64,000 nucleotides of DNA, from positions 1 through 64,000 of the forward strand of contig MEHQ01002682.1 of the NCBI GenBank assembly GCA_008828725.1, read 5' to 3'. How positions within the stretch are numbered: the first letter of the stretch is position 1; each line of letters opens with the position of its first letter. Of the stretch, positions 32,987 through 42,800 are shown piece by piece. Origin of the DNA: Saccharina japonica (Eukaryota; Sar; Phaeophyceae; Laminariales; Laminariaceae). Below the pieces are notes generated by a model. The model saw only the letters and a program-made list of their open reading frames with translations, was not told the origin of the DNA and made no database searches. The position numbers were made by a program, and so were the translations under genes.

Positions 32987-33520
32987 GGGGGGTAAGGGGG
33001 GGGGGGGGGTACTCATGTTGTGCACGGCCGTAGTCATATGACCATAGACCCTCGCATCCCTACAATGCCGGGACGGAGCGCGTTGGGTTTTCACCAACCA
33101 GGCAGACATTGCTTGCACCAAGCGCGAAACGCCGTGAGGTATTGGGCGAGTCGCATGGAGGGTGAGCTGCATCCTGCTAAGAACCGCCTCTGAGGCGGAC
33201 TTGCATATGGACGACAGCTTCAATGAGTTAATTTAATTTCTGGTGTGGCCACTTCCGGAGACAGCAATGGGTTTTACTATGTAACTGCCTCGCGGACGCC
33301 TTACCATATTAACACTACGTGATACGACCATTCCCCTTGTGCGGAACAAAGGTTCTCCACCCCGCACAAATGATCTACTCGACCGCCAGCTTTGGTGACC
33401 GCCAAAAACAAATAACAAAAAAAAACGGCACCCTGGTTGTCTAGCTCACGCAGCGAGTGGCGTGTTTTACAGCGTCGTTGCCAACCGACGCCAACCCAAC
33501 CTATAAATATATCATATATT
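32987..33520 (-). mobile_element. Full-length S-family element, inverted
   Basis: Minus-strand counterpart of the copy at 32215-32745; together with the G element between them they make a large inverted repeat. In element orientation it ends GTGCACAACATGAGTACC plus C10. Confidence 0.85.
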
Positions 33521-33534
33521 TATATGACGGGGGG

Positions 33535-33925
33535 TGGGTAAGGGGGTGGGGTGGAGGGTACTTCATTTTCATGCATGGCCGTAGTCGTATGACCATAGAC
33601 CCTCGCATCCCTACAATGCCGGGACGGAGCACGTTGGGTTTTCACCAACCAGGCAGACATTGCTTGCAACAAGAGCGAATCACCGTGAGGTATTGGGCGG
33701 AGTGTACTTCGTTTTCATGCATGGTCGTAGTCGTATGACCATAGACCCTCGCATCCCCTACAATACCGGGACGGAGCATGTCGGGTTTTCACCGACCAGG
33801 CAGACATTGCTAGCACCAAGCGCGAAGCGAAACGTGAGGTTGTTCGGCGAGTCGCATGAAGGGTGAGCTGCATCCTACTAAGAACCGCTTGTGAGGCAGA
33901 CTTGCATATGGATGACAGCTTCAAT
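33535..33925 (-). mobile_element. Composite of two S-family fragments
   Basis: A minus-strand copy from about 33925 (GACAGCTTCAATGAG side) to 33700 ends at GAAGTACAC without its poly-C and joins a second fragment (33690-33535) that ends ATGAAGTACCC with C-rich DNA. Confidence 0.72.
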
Positions 33926-34059
33926 GAGAGGTGGAGGCGTACAGTATTCTTACGCGACAGTACGTAGGACTTAAAACATTGCCGTAGCAGGAGTAAAACA
34001 TCAAATTTATTTCTAATTTTTGCAACACAGGCATGATATGAAGCCCACTGTTTTATTGC

Positions 34060-34440
34060 ACTGGGCGCAGAGTGTGTAGGATACCCCCCTGCCTAATATA
34101 AGCATTTTTTTTAGCCTGGCCCCCAAAAAAAGAGTTTGTGAAGCTGTGTCGCGGGCATGGACGTGTGGAAGGGAAGTGTTGGCTCTGTTCTGCCGCCTGC
34201 GGACTCGCTGACAAGAGATGCTTGCACATTATTTATTTCACGAAGTTCAGTAAAACCAAATGGGAGATATACTTGCATGTAATTTAATTTATTTCACGAA
34301 GTTCAGTAGAAACAAAATGGGGTTTATTAGGTTTGGTGCAAAAGAAAGACAAACATTTTTTCAAATCCTTACTTTCTTCTGGTAAATACGAAACCTTGAG
34401 AGCTATATATCACGTGGCGTTCCCAAGATAACAAGGTATA
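34060..34440 (+). repeat. H-family copy with internal duplication
   Basis: GTGTGTAGGATACCCCCCTG, GTCGCGGGCATGGACGTGTG and TTGGCTCTGTTCTGCCGCCT mark the family. The TTTATTTCACGAAGTTCAGT segment is present twice (about 34230 and 34292). Confidence 0.6.
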
Positions 34441-34918
34441 CATGTAACAAAACACACGCCCTTGAGGGCGAGCTTCCATCCTGCTTTTCTCGACAACGAG
34501 GGGAGTGCAATAAACTTTGAGTGGTGCTACGTAGCACGGGGCAAGCCCGACTAGTACTGTGCAGGTTCACTCTGGTTTGCTATTAATCACTCGCACTCAC
34601 ACGTGTTTGGTTCGTATTATTAGCGTTTCCTTGCCTCTCCAGAAATTCTGAGCAGGAGGGCAAGCATATTCCTCTTCTCGGGGAATATATAAATGGTAAC
34701 GCCTGCACAATAATAGAGGGAAAACGGGGATATCATGCATGCCATGTCAACCAGTAGCACGGAAAGATCCCGAGAAGGTGCTCTTCTATCCAAAGGCGAC
34801 ATTTTCTATGTGTTTGCCCCTATTGTTTTGGACAAAAACGCCTTCTTACCTTTCTTAACTCCTTACCTTCGTCTGGTAAATGAAAAAAAAAACTTGAGAG
34901 TTATCACGTGGCATTGCT

Positions 34919-35205
34919 CGTGCCCCCCCTCTCGCCTCCATGCTTTCTGGCTCGTACCTCACGGCGGGGCGCACGACGGGAACACGTGGAACGGCTGTGT
35001 GGCCTCTGCAGCTTGCGGGGTAGCCGAGAAGAGACATTTGCATACTCGTATATATATGCGCCTGTACGGGTATCCACATCTCTCTTATCTCCTATCTTCT
35101 GGCTGGCGGTAGAAGCCACGCGTCCGTTCCGCGCGTTCCCGTCATGCGTCTCTGCTGTGACATGGTCGGTGAGCATCGGGGGCGAAGAGGGGGGGGGGGC
35201 GTACA
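34919..35205 (+). mobile_element. G-family element
   Basis: Left end TGCCCCCCCTCTCGCCTCCA; right end ATCGGGGGCGAAGAGGGGG. Internal GTGGCCTCTGCAGCTTGCGG and GTTCCGCGCGTTCCCGTCAT match the other copies. An H-like segment precedes it (34780-34918). Confidence 0.65.
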
Positions 35206-35844
35206 GCAGTGGTAGCATGCAAAAGCAGAAATAAATTTCCGTACGAGTCGATAAAAAAATGACTCTACTTTTGCACCAAACCCTTCCTCTTTACACTGAA
35301 CTGTATTGTGTACACTGCGCGACATGTAGGTGTTGATAATCATGGAGTTGCTCATTTTTGGCTGATTTTTAAATGTTTCAAGAATTTACAGTTACTGTAA
35401 GCATTTGGGTTCAGCGAGGAACGCCACTCTAAACCATACCTGGTATATGGCAGCCTGTGCTCAACGTTGACATCACACTATGCCGGGAGCCTTAACCGAC
35501 ACAGGATATCCTTAATTGCTGTAGCGCACTACTTGTATAACACCACAAGTTTTTGGCCTTGGCCCGCATGCGAAGAGCTTCTCAGGTGGTGTTGCTGACT
35601 GTATCCGTGCCTCAGGGGTTTCTAAAAGAAAATAAGGCGTTGCCGCAGTTCTCGAACGACGTGACCGGAAATGGGACATCGGGTATAAAGTGATGGTGAG
35701 CGAAGGCTGATCCGGGGAGACGAAAACACTGTCCCCGTTTAACTAAACCCGCCACGCGAAACAAACGGAAACGGGCCCTTCCTTCTGATATTTGTTCTCC
35801 CCCTTCCGCAAAAATAATTAAATATATGCCCCCCCCCCCCTTTA

Positions 35845-35985
35845 ATATACGGAAACAACGTAGTGAGCGCCCAAGTGTTAGAGGTGTCTCCATTAGGAGT
35901 AGGAACGGTCCTGCGTCTCGAAAGGGACGCGTGGTCAATGGTCAAGTGACTAAGGCAAGCAACTAGAGTACGCCCCCCCCCCCCT
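35845..35985 (+). mobile_element. LINE 3'-end fragment
   Basis: About 140 bp: GAGGTGTCTCCATTAGGAGT, CTGCGTCTCGAAAGGGACGC, GTCAATGGTCAAGTGACTAA, ending CTAGAGTACG plus C13. Longer than most tail copies and colinear with the LINE reading frame. Confidence 0.78.
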
Positions 35986-36021
35986 TTCGCAACAATAATT
36001 AATTAAATGCCCCCCCCCCCC

Positions 36022-36550
36022 CATAAATATATTATATTCTATAGGTTGGGTTGGCGTCGGTTGGCAACGACGCTGTAAAACACGCCTCGCTGGTGAGCTA
36101 GACAACACAGGGTGCCGTTTTTTTGTTTTTTTTTTGGCGCGTCACCAAGCTGGCGCGTCAGTAGATCATTTGTTGCGGGGTAGAGAACCTTTGTTCCGCA
36201 CAAGGGAATGTCGTTTCACGCTAGTGTTAATATGGTAAGGCGTCCGCGAGGCAGTACATAGTAAAACCCATTGCTGTCTCCGGAAGTGGCCACACCAGAA
36301 ATTAAATTATACTCATGATGCTGTCGTCCATATGCAAGTCCGCCTCAGAGCGCCGTTCTTAGCAGGATGCAGCTCACCCTCATGCGACTCGCCCCATACC
36401 TCACGGCGTTTTCGCGCTTGTGCAAAGCAACATGTCTGCCTGGTTGGTGAAACCAACGCGCTCCGTCCGGCATTTAGGATGCGAGGGTCTATGGTCATAT
36501 GACTACGGCCGTGCAAACATGAGTACACACCCCCCCCCCCCCCCCCCCCT
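36022..36550 (+). mobile_element. Full-length S-family element, 5' AT block trimmed
   Basis: Runs from ATAAATATATTATATTCTAT through GGTTGGGTTGGCGTCGGTTG to AACATGAGTACACACC plus C17. It has many single-base deletions relative to the 32.2-kb copy (for example GGCGCGTCACCAAGCTGGCG), so it is older or lower-quality sequence. Confidence 0.82.
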
Positions 36551-37111
36551 ATATATATAGTTCGTATATATATATTTAAATATTGTTTTTTTCCCGTTGT
36601 GGGCCGTTGTCGCTGCGAAGCGTACCTGGGCAGTTTGACAGCGCTCTAGATGGTATATAGTCGATAGTGCAACCCGTGGGGTACGCATTTGTGTGGCCGC
36701 GAATGACGGACGTTATAATTCGATTATAGCACGCTTCGCAATCCATGAGGTTTCCAGAAAAATACCAGGTGTGGAGGATATAATTGGTTGGGGGGTGGGG
36801 GGGGGCGGGGGTAGGGGATGCAGTCACCTGACGGCCACCACGGGGAGCCGTGACCGCGCTGTCACCTATAACCGTAACTCCCCGTGTCACAGACTCACAT
36901 ACAGTGGTAAAGGACATATACTATTCTAAGTATAGTGCTAAGTGAAGATGCCAAGAAGACGAGCACTAAGAAAGACAGCCTTGGGCTTGCAGGGAAACTG
37001 TGAAGGTTCAGGAGTCGTTATCCTGAGAAGTTATACAGCGTGAAATGCCTCCTTTCTAAAAAAATGAGAAATCCAGCCTGGACCAAGATTTCCTGTTTCT
37101 TACTATTAATG

Positions 37112-37286
37112 ATACGGGGGACCATAGTAAATAAGAACCTACGGAGAACAAAAATACCTATATATTTATCTATTTTTACTAACAATATTAGGACCTATGT
37201 ATTGTAGACACAAAAACCTGTACATTTATCTATGTTTACTAACAATATTAGGACCTATTTACTATTTACTATGGTCCACCGTAATA
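37112..37286. mobile_element. M1-family inverted-repeat element
   Basis: Left end TACGGGGGACCATAGTAAAT; right end ATTTACTATGGTCCACCGTA, complementary with one mismatch. A 60-bp internal segment (ACCTATATATTTATCTATTT to AATATTAGGACCTA) is repeated once. About 175 bp, non-coding. Confidence 0.78.
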
Positions 37287-38228
37287 GTATACACCGTAGG
37301 TATATATCATACACTGCTGTATCGTGTATCTGACATGCGGGAAGATTTCGTCAAATAGTATGGAGGCGTTCTGCGATAGGTGTGCAACTGTTGGGTACGA
37401 GCACTTCTGGTTGATGGGGCGTCTAAACTGAGTTAGGGGGGGGGTGATACCCCAACTTACACTATTCCGTTATGCCGCTCGAGCGCGTGGCCCCGTACCT
37501 CGCTCAAAATTTGACGCCAAACATATTTTTTCTGTTGCAGAGTCACTCTCCAAGATGTGAGACATAAAAACCAAATAAAGTATTACCGTCGGTTCCTACT
37601 CCCGAGAAGCCCGGAACAGCGCCCCCAGCGTAGAGTAGAGAAGAGTAGAGTAGATAAAAAACAGTGGAACATCGGGGCGTGGCATCGACATTTCATTCTG
37701 GCAACCCCGACATCCCAATATCCCGCTACCGAACATCCCAATACCGATGGAACTCCACAGCCTCCCTAACCGTCATCGCATCTTGTATCTACGAGTTATG
37801 AAACATTTTCAACATCCTCCCTGATTTGCAATGGATGCTGTTGTGCGACACCATACACCCGTAGTATCGTCAACTCAGGCAAACCGAACCAGTGCATAAT
37901 TTCTGATCAACTATGTCCTCCCTGCACAGTGAACGGCATCAACCGTTCTCAAAACCGGAAGTCAATGTCCAGAATCACTATCACACATCTCAAATTGAAA
38001 GTTAAGGTCGGAATATGTGCCACAAGGTTCAGAATCTCAAGAAGCAAATTCAAACTACCGATTACCAGAAATTCAAGCAAATTCAAGAAAAAACAATATG
38101 CCAATGAAACTCCACAATCTCCCTAACGATCGCCGCATCTTGCATCTATTACAAGCATAATCAACAGCAGTAGGCGGTGTCTCATATATCTCCTTCGCAG
38201 TCATGCTGTGACGAACCCATCGTATGCG

Positions 38229-38404
38229 CACCATGCTTAGGTGGTCTAGGTTGGCTCTGGTTCTTGCGCCGCTTCTCGATCAGTAGGGCGCGCTCCTCGA
38301 GAACCCTCCTGTTTGGGAACCGCAGAGGGGTTCCCAAGCACGAGGGTTCCCGAGGATCTCGCTCAACTGATCGAGAAACGGCGCCATAACTCGGACCGAC
38401 CAAG
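38229..38404. mobile_element. Foldback element with GCCGCTTCTC-type ends
   Basis: Left arm includes TTGCGCCGCTTCTCGATCAG, CTCCTCGAGAACCCTC and TTTGGGAACC; the right arm repeats them inverted (GGTTCCCAAGC, GAGGGTTCCCGAGGA, CTGATCGAGAAACGGCGCC). Loop about 7 nt. A second, looser foldback with CGCCGCTTCTCAACGGGTAG and CTACCCGTCGAGCAGCGGCG follows at 38550-38667, and GAGAAGCGGCGCAAGAACCA recurs inverted at 39050, so several related termini lie within 850 bp. Confidence 0.72.
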
Positions 38405-39668
38405 GCATGCACATGTACGTTGGGTTGGTCTCAACACGATCGCGAAGACGAGGTGAGCCACCGCCAGCAGACATTTCGTCGTCGTCGAGCCTTCACAGCC
38501 ATGTTGTGAAAATCCATCGTATCCATACCCCTCGGTTGTTTCTGTTTTTTTTGCGCGCCGCTTCTCAACGGGTAGCTACATAGCACGCCCCTTCGAGAAG
38601 CCCCCTCCTTGAGGACGCCGCAGTGGTTTCTCGAGGAGTGTGGCCTACCCGTCGAGCAGCGGCGCGAGAGCCACTGCGGCTCTCAAGCAGGGGGGTTCTA
38701 AAGGAGCGTGCTCTATTACCGTATCACCCCGGGTGATAAGGTAAGACACCCCCTCGGACATTTTTTTTAAGCTACTGTTGTACAGTAGTTTCCTACACAA
38801 CGGGAGGCGTGTAACCGCCGAGCGACGCCTCCATGGAAATATCTCGACGAACTCTTTCCGACGCCACCGTTTTCGTTGTGTGTGTATGTCCCTCTGGGCC
38901 ATGGCCCCTCTAAGGCATGGCCCTTCTAAGGCATGGCCCTTCTAAGGCATGGCCCCTGTATGGCATGTTTCGGGAGAAACTCGGCTCTGAAATTCGTCCC
39001 AAGGTGGGGGACGTTATCTTATTATACTGATTACAGTGTACGGTAGTTGAGAAGCGGCGCAAGAACCAAAACCACATAAAAAAGGGATTTTGTTGAAGCA
39101 GATTATGTCTGACAGTGAGATTGAACGGTGTCACTGCTACTGTAGGTAATGTGTTTGGCTACAAGGGCTGCCTGAGTTTGAGTAGTAGGCTATCCCTTTC
39201 AACGAACACTCTGCTACATACGCCTCCTTTACCAAGGGCTGGCTGAGCAGAGTATATGGTAGGTTATCCCTTCCAACCAACGCAATGCCACAGACGCCTT
39301 CTACTGTAGGTATTGCACCTTTGTTTTTTCAGCGGGGGGAGTCCTCCCGTAAAGAGCTTGAGATCTCCACACCAAAAAAACTGATTTTGGAAGTTTGATG
39401 AACGTTTAACCCGACGACCCAATGCCTTTCGCGAGTGACATTGTAAAGCACCATGATACTGTAACTGTACAGGCTAACGGTATACCACACCGTCCCAAAA
39501 AATAGGGAACGCTTTCACCAAGTATTAATATACAAGCGGTACTTTTATTTGGTGACAGATTGGTATGGGGTAGCTCGTCAGTCGAGGAGCCCCGTCAGCC
39601 AAAACAATTTTGCCTCAGAAGGTTTGAAAAAGGTGCCCTATACACCCCTTCCCTAGCACGCCTCCGCA

Positions 39669-39708
<40 letters not shown>

Positions 39709-39899
39709 ATTGTTGTCTTTTTAAGTTATCTATTTTCCCGCCGTCCCTGTTTTTCGTCGCTGCTTGCGTACGTACGTGATTTGCGGACGAAATCCCCCGC
39801 CAATAAAACAACGAGGTGAAGGTTCTGTGGTGAAGATCCCGTCATACCCAGTGTGGGCCTCAACCAGAGCTGACGATATTAGGGCAGGACGTCAACAAG

Positions 39900-42800
39900 A
39901 GAGAAAAGGACGTTCACGCTACTGCTACTCGTAGTGCTGGTCCAACTGATGATGTTGTGCGGTCTGAGCTATGGACATCGATGCGAGAGATAACGTACGC
40001 CCGTGACGTGTTCAATGCTCCAGGCAAAGCATTGTAGTCGTGCTCGAGCGTTCTTCTTGTGGCGACGTCAAGGCCTGCGTTAGATGGCGTCCCTCCGCAG
40101 TGTGCGTCGTCATCAAGCCCTATGAAGGTCGACGTCCTTGTAGGACCCATTACGGCTCGAGAGATGGCGCCCCGTTTGCGTCAATGGCCGCCTCAACTGT
40201 TGTTGCCTGGGGTATGGCCCATGCAACCAGACTGTTTGTTCAGGTGCACACCAGGGTGCCACGCCCAACAGCGGGGAGCAATATCGCCGTACGCAGGGCG
40301 TCGCGGAGATTTGCAGGGGTTTTACTCCATCTTCGACATTACGTTTGGAACAGCGCGAGAGCAACCACGCGCCGGTCAGCGTCCAGGCGCACCAGGGCGC
40401 CACGGTTAACAGCGTAGGGCGACACTGCCGCGCGACGGGCGTCACATTAGCGCGAAACTATTGCCCATCCTCGCCATTGTGGCTGGATGAAGGTGGCAGC
40501 GAGGGCGCGTCGTTTGGCGTCCATACCCCCTTCGCCATTGCTTGCAATGGGCTGCAGTATGACAACTGCGCGTTGTGCACAGCTGTGGCAACCGGTTGTG
40601 GTGGGACGTCGTTCATTGGTTTGTGAGGCACCACCAACTGCCCCCGCTTGTACACGGAGCAAGGGACGACGTACCACCACGACCGGTTGCCACAGCTATG
40701 CACAGCGCGCAGTGGTGATGTGCAGGTAATTGCACGCTGTGGCGTAGTGCGTGCGGACGCCCGCCAACGCGCCTTCGCTGCTACCTCTATCCGAGCACAA
40801 ATGATGAGGCAGGGTCATAGCCTTGCACTGTTGCAACGCGCGGCGTGCGGCGGACTTGCCGCATGCTGTTGGGTGCAACACGCCTCGCACTATCGCGGCA
40901 CCGAACGTGCGGTGGAAATACTGCAAGCCGTTGGGTGTGGCACCTTAGTGCGCCTGGATTCTGACCAGCGCGCAACGGCAACTACGGTCCTCCAGAAGCA
41001 ATGACAAGGCTAGAGCAAAGCCTGGCCCTTGCGACGCCCAGCATGCCGTGGTAGTGCTGCACACTGCTAGGCGTGACGTTTTGATGCGCCTTAACACCGA
41101 CATACGCGCGGTTGGCATAACGCACCTTTAAACACGATGGTGAAGCTTGAAGAAACGCCCTGTACAGTCTCGACGACCAGCCCGCGCATCGGAATTGCTC
41201 CACGCCGTTACGCGCGGCAACCTGGTGCGTCCGGACACCAGACAACGAACGACCGCCACCGCATTCCTCCAGCCAAGACGGCGAGGATGGGAGTACAGCC
41301 TCACAATATCGTGACGCCCATGGTACGATGTTGTAGCTCGGCGCGTTTGGACGTGTCGCCCTTGTGCGCGTGGGCACCGAGCGGCACGTGAATACTCTTT
41401 CACTGCTCGAGACGGAAATTTGAGACTGGAGTAAAACACCTCAACTAACGGTGACACCCAGCGTGTGGAAGCGGTAATGTTCCACGCTGTTAGATGCGGC
41501 ATGATATTCCACGCGGAAGCCAATCAACGCGCGATGATCATTTACGCTGCTTCAAACGCGATGCCAAGGCTAGAGTAAACCCTCGCACTATCGCGACTCA
41601 CAGTGTGCGTCCGTATTGTTCAGCAACACCGGCGCACACTGCGCGTCGCTGTAGTGCGAGGGTTTGTTCTAGGTGTTGCATTCCGTTTGGAGAAGCGTGG
41701 TGGCCGTCGTGTGTGAGTTGACCACCGGTCGGACTATGATGCCACACCTTGTAGCACGAAGGAATATCGCCACACGCTAGGCGTTGCGTTAGCGCGAGGC
41801 TCCACTCCAGCCCCGCCATGGCGTTTGGGGAATCGATATGGCAGTAACGCATCTACGGGCGTCTAGGAACAGAAGACTGGCACGCCTAAATGGCGTGGGG
41901 CAATCCCACGGCATGCTTGTGACAGAGTAACTAGCCGGCTTGCTTCAGGGTCACCATCCTATTTGGAGGCGACTAATGACACTGGTTGGCAAACACGCAA
42001 ACTAGGGCTCTGGTATCGGTCGGCGTCCAGGCGTACCATCTGCTGTAGTAGATCTGGACATCAACCAATGCGCGACGGTGACTAGGATCCTCCAGAAGCG
42101 ATGTCGAGGGTTGAGTGCAACCTTGCTCTGCCGCGACACCAAGTGTGTCATGGAATTTCTCCGCGCTGTCGAGCGTGGCGTCCTTACTCCGACTGAATGC
42201 CGGCTGGCACGTGCATTACGTTTGGCTGCTCGACAAACTGTGCGAAGCTGGATGATATCCTTGCACCGCCTCGACGCCCAGTGGACAGCGGCATTTCTCG
42301 TCGCTCGGTACGCGGCAGCACGGTGTGCCCAGATAACAAACGACGAGCGACCGCCACTACGCTCCTCCAGACAAGACGGTGAGGATAGAGTACTCTTACA
42401 GCCTCGCACAATCGCGATGCTCATGGAACAATATTGTGGCTCCACGCTAATGCGCGTGGGCAGCGAGCGCCACGTGAATACTATTTCGATACTCGAAATA
42501 CGACGGCGAGGCTGGGGTAAAGCCTCAACTAATGGTGACGCCCAGCGTGTGAAAGCGGTAATGTTCCACGCTGTTAGATGCGGCATGATGTTCCACGCGG
42601 AAGCCAATCAACGCGCGATGATCATTTACACTGCTTCAAACGCGATGCCAAGGCTAGAGTAAACCCTCGCACTATCGCGACTCACAGCGTGCGCCCGTAT
42701 TGTTCAGCAACACCGGCGCACACTGCGCGTCGCTGTAGTGCGAGGGTTTGCGCCTTCGCTGCTACCTCTATCCGAGCACAAATTATGAGGCAGGGTCATA

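Larger units (their letters stand above)
36551..39880. other. Intergenic region, no gene recognised
   Basis: Holds an M1 inverted-repeat element at 37112-37286, foldback elements at 38229-38404 and about 38530-38700, four 16-bp TAAGGCATGGCCCTTC-like units at 38898-38965, and a (TTG)n array at 39671-39707. A 113-codon minus frame at 36576-36917 has no recognisable domain. Confidence 0.5.
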
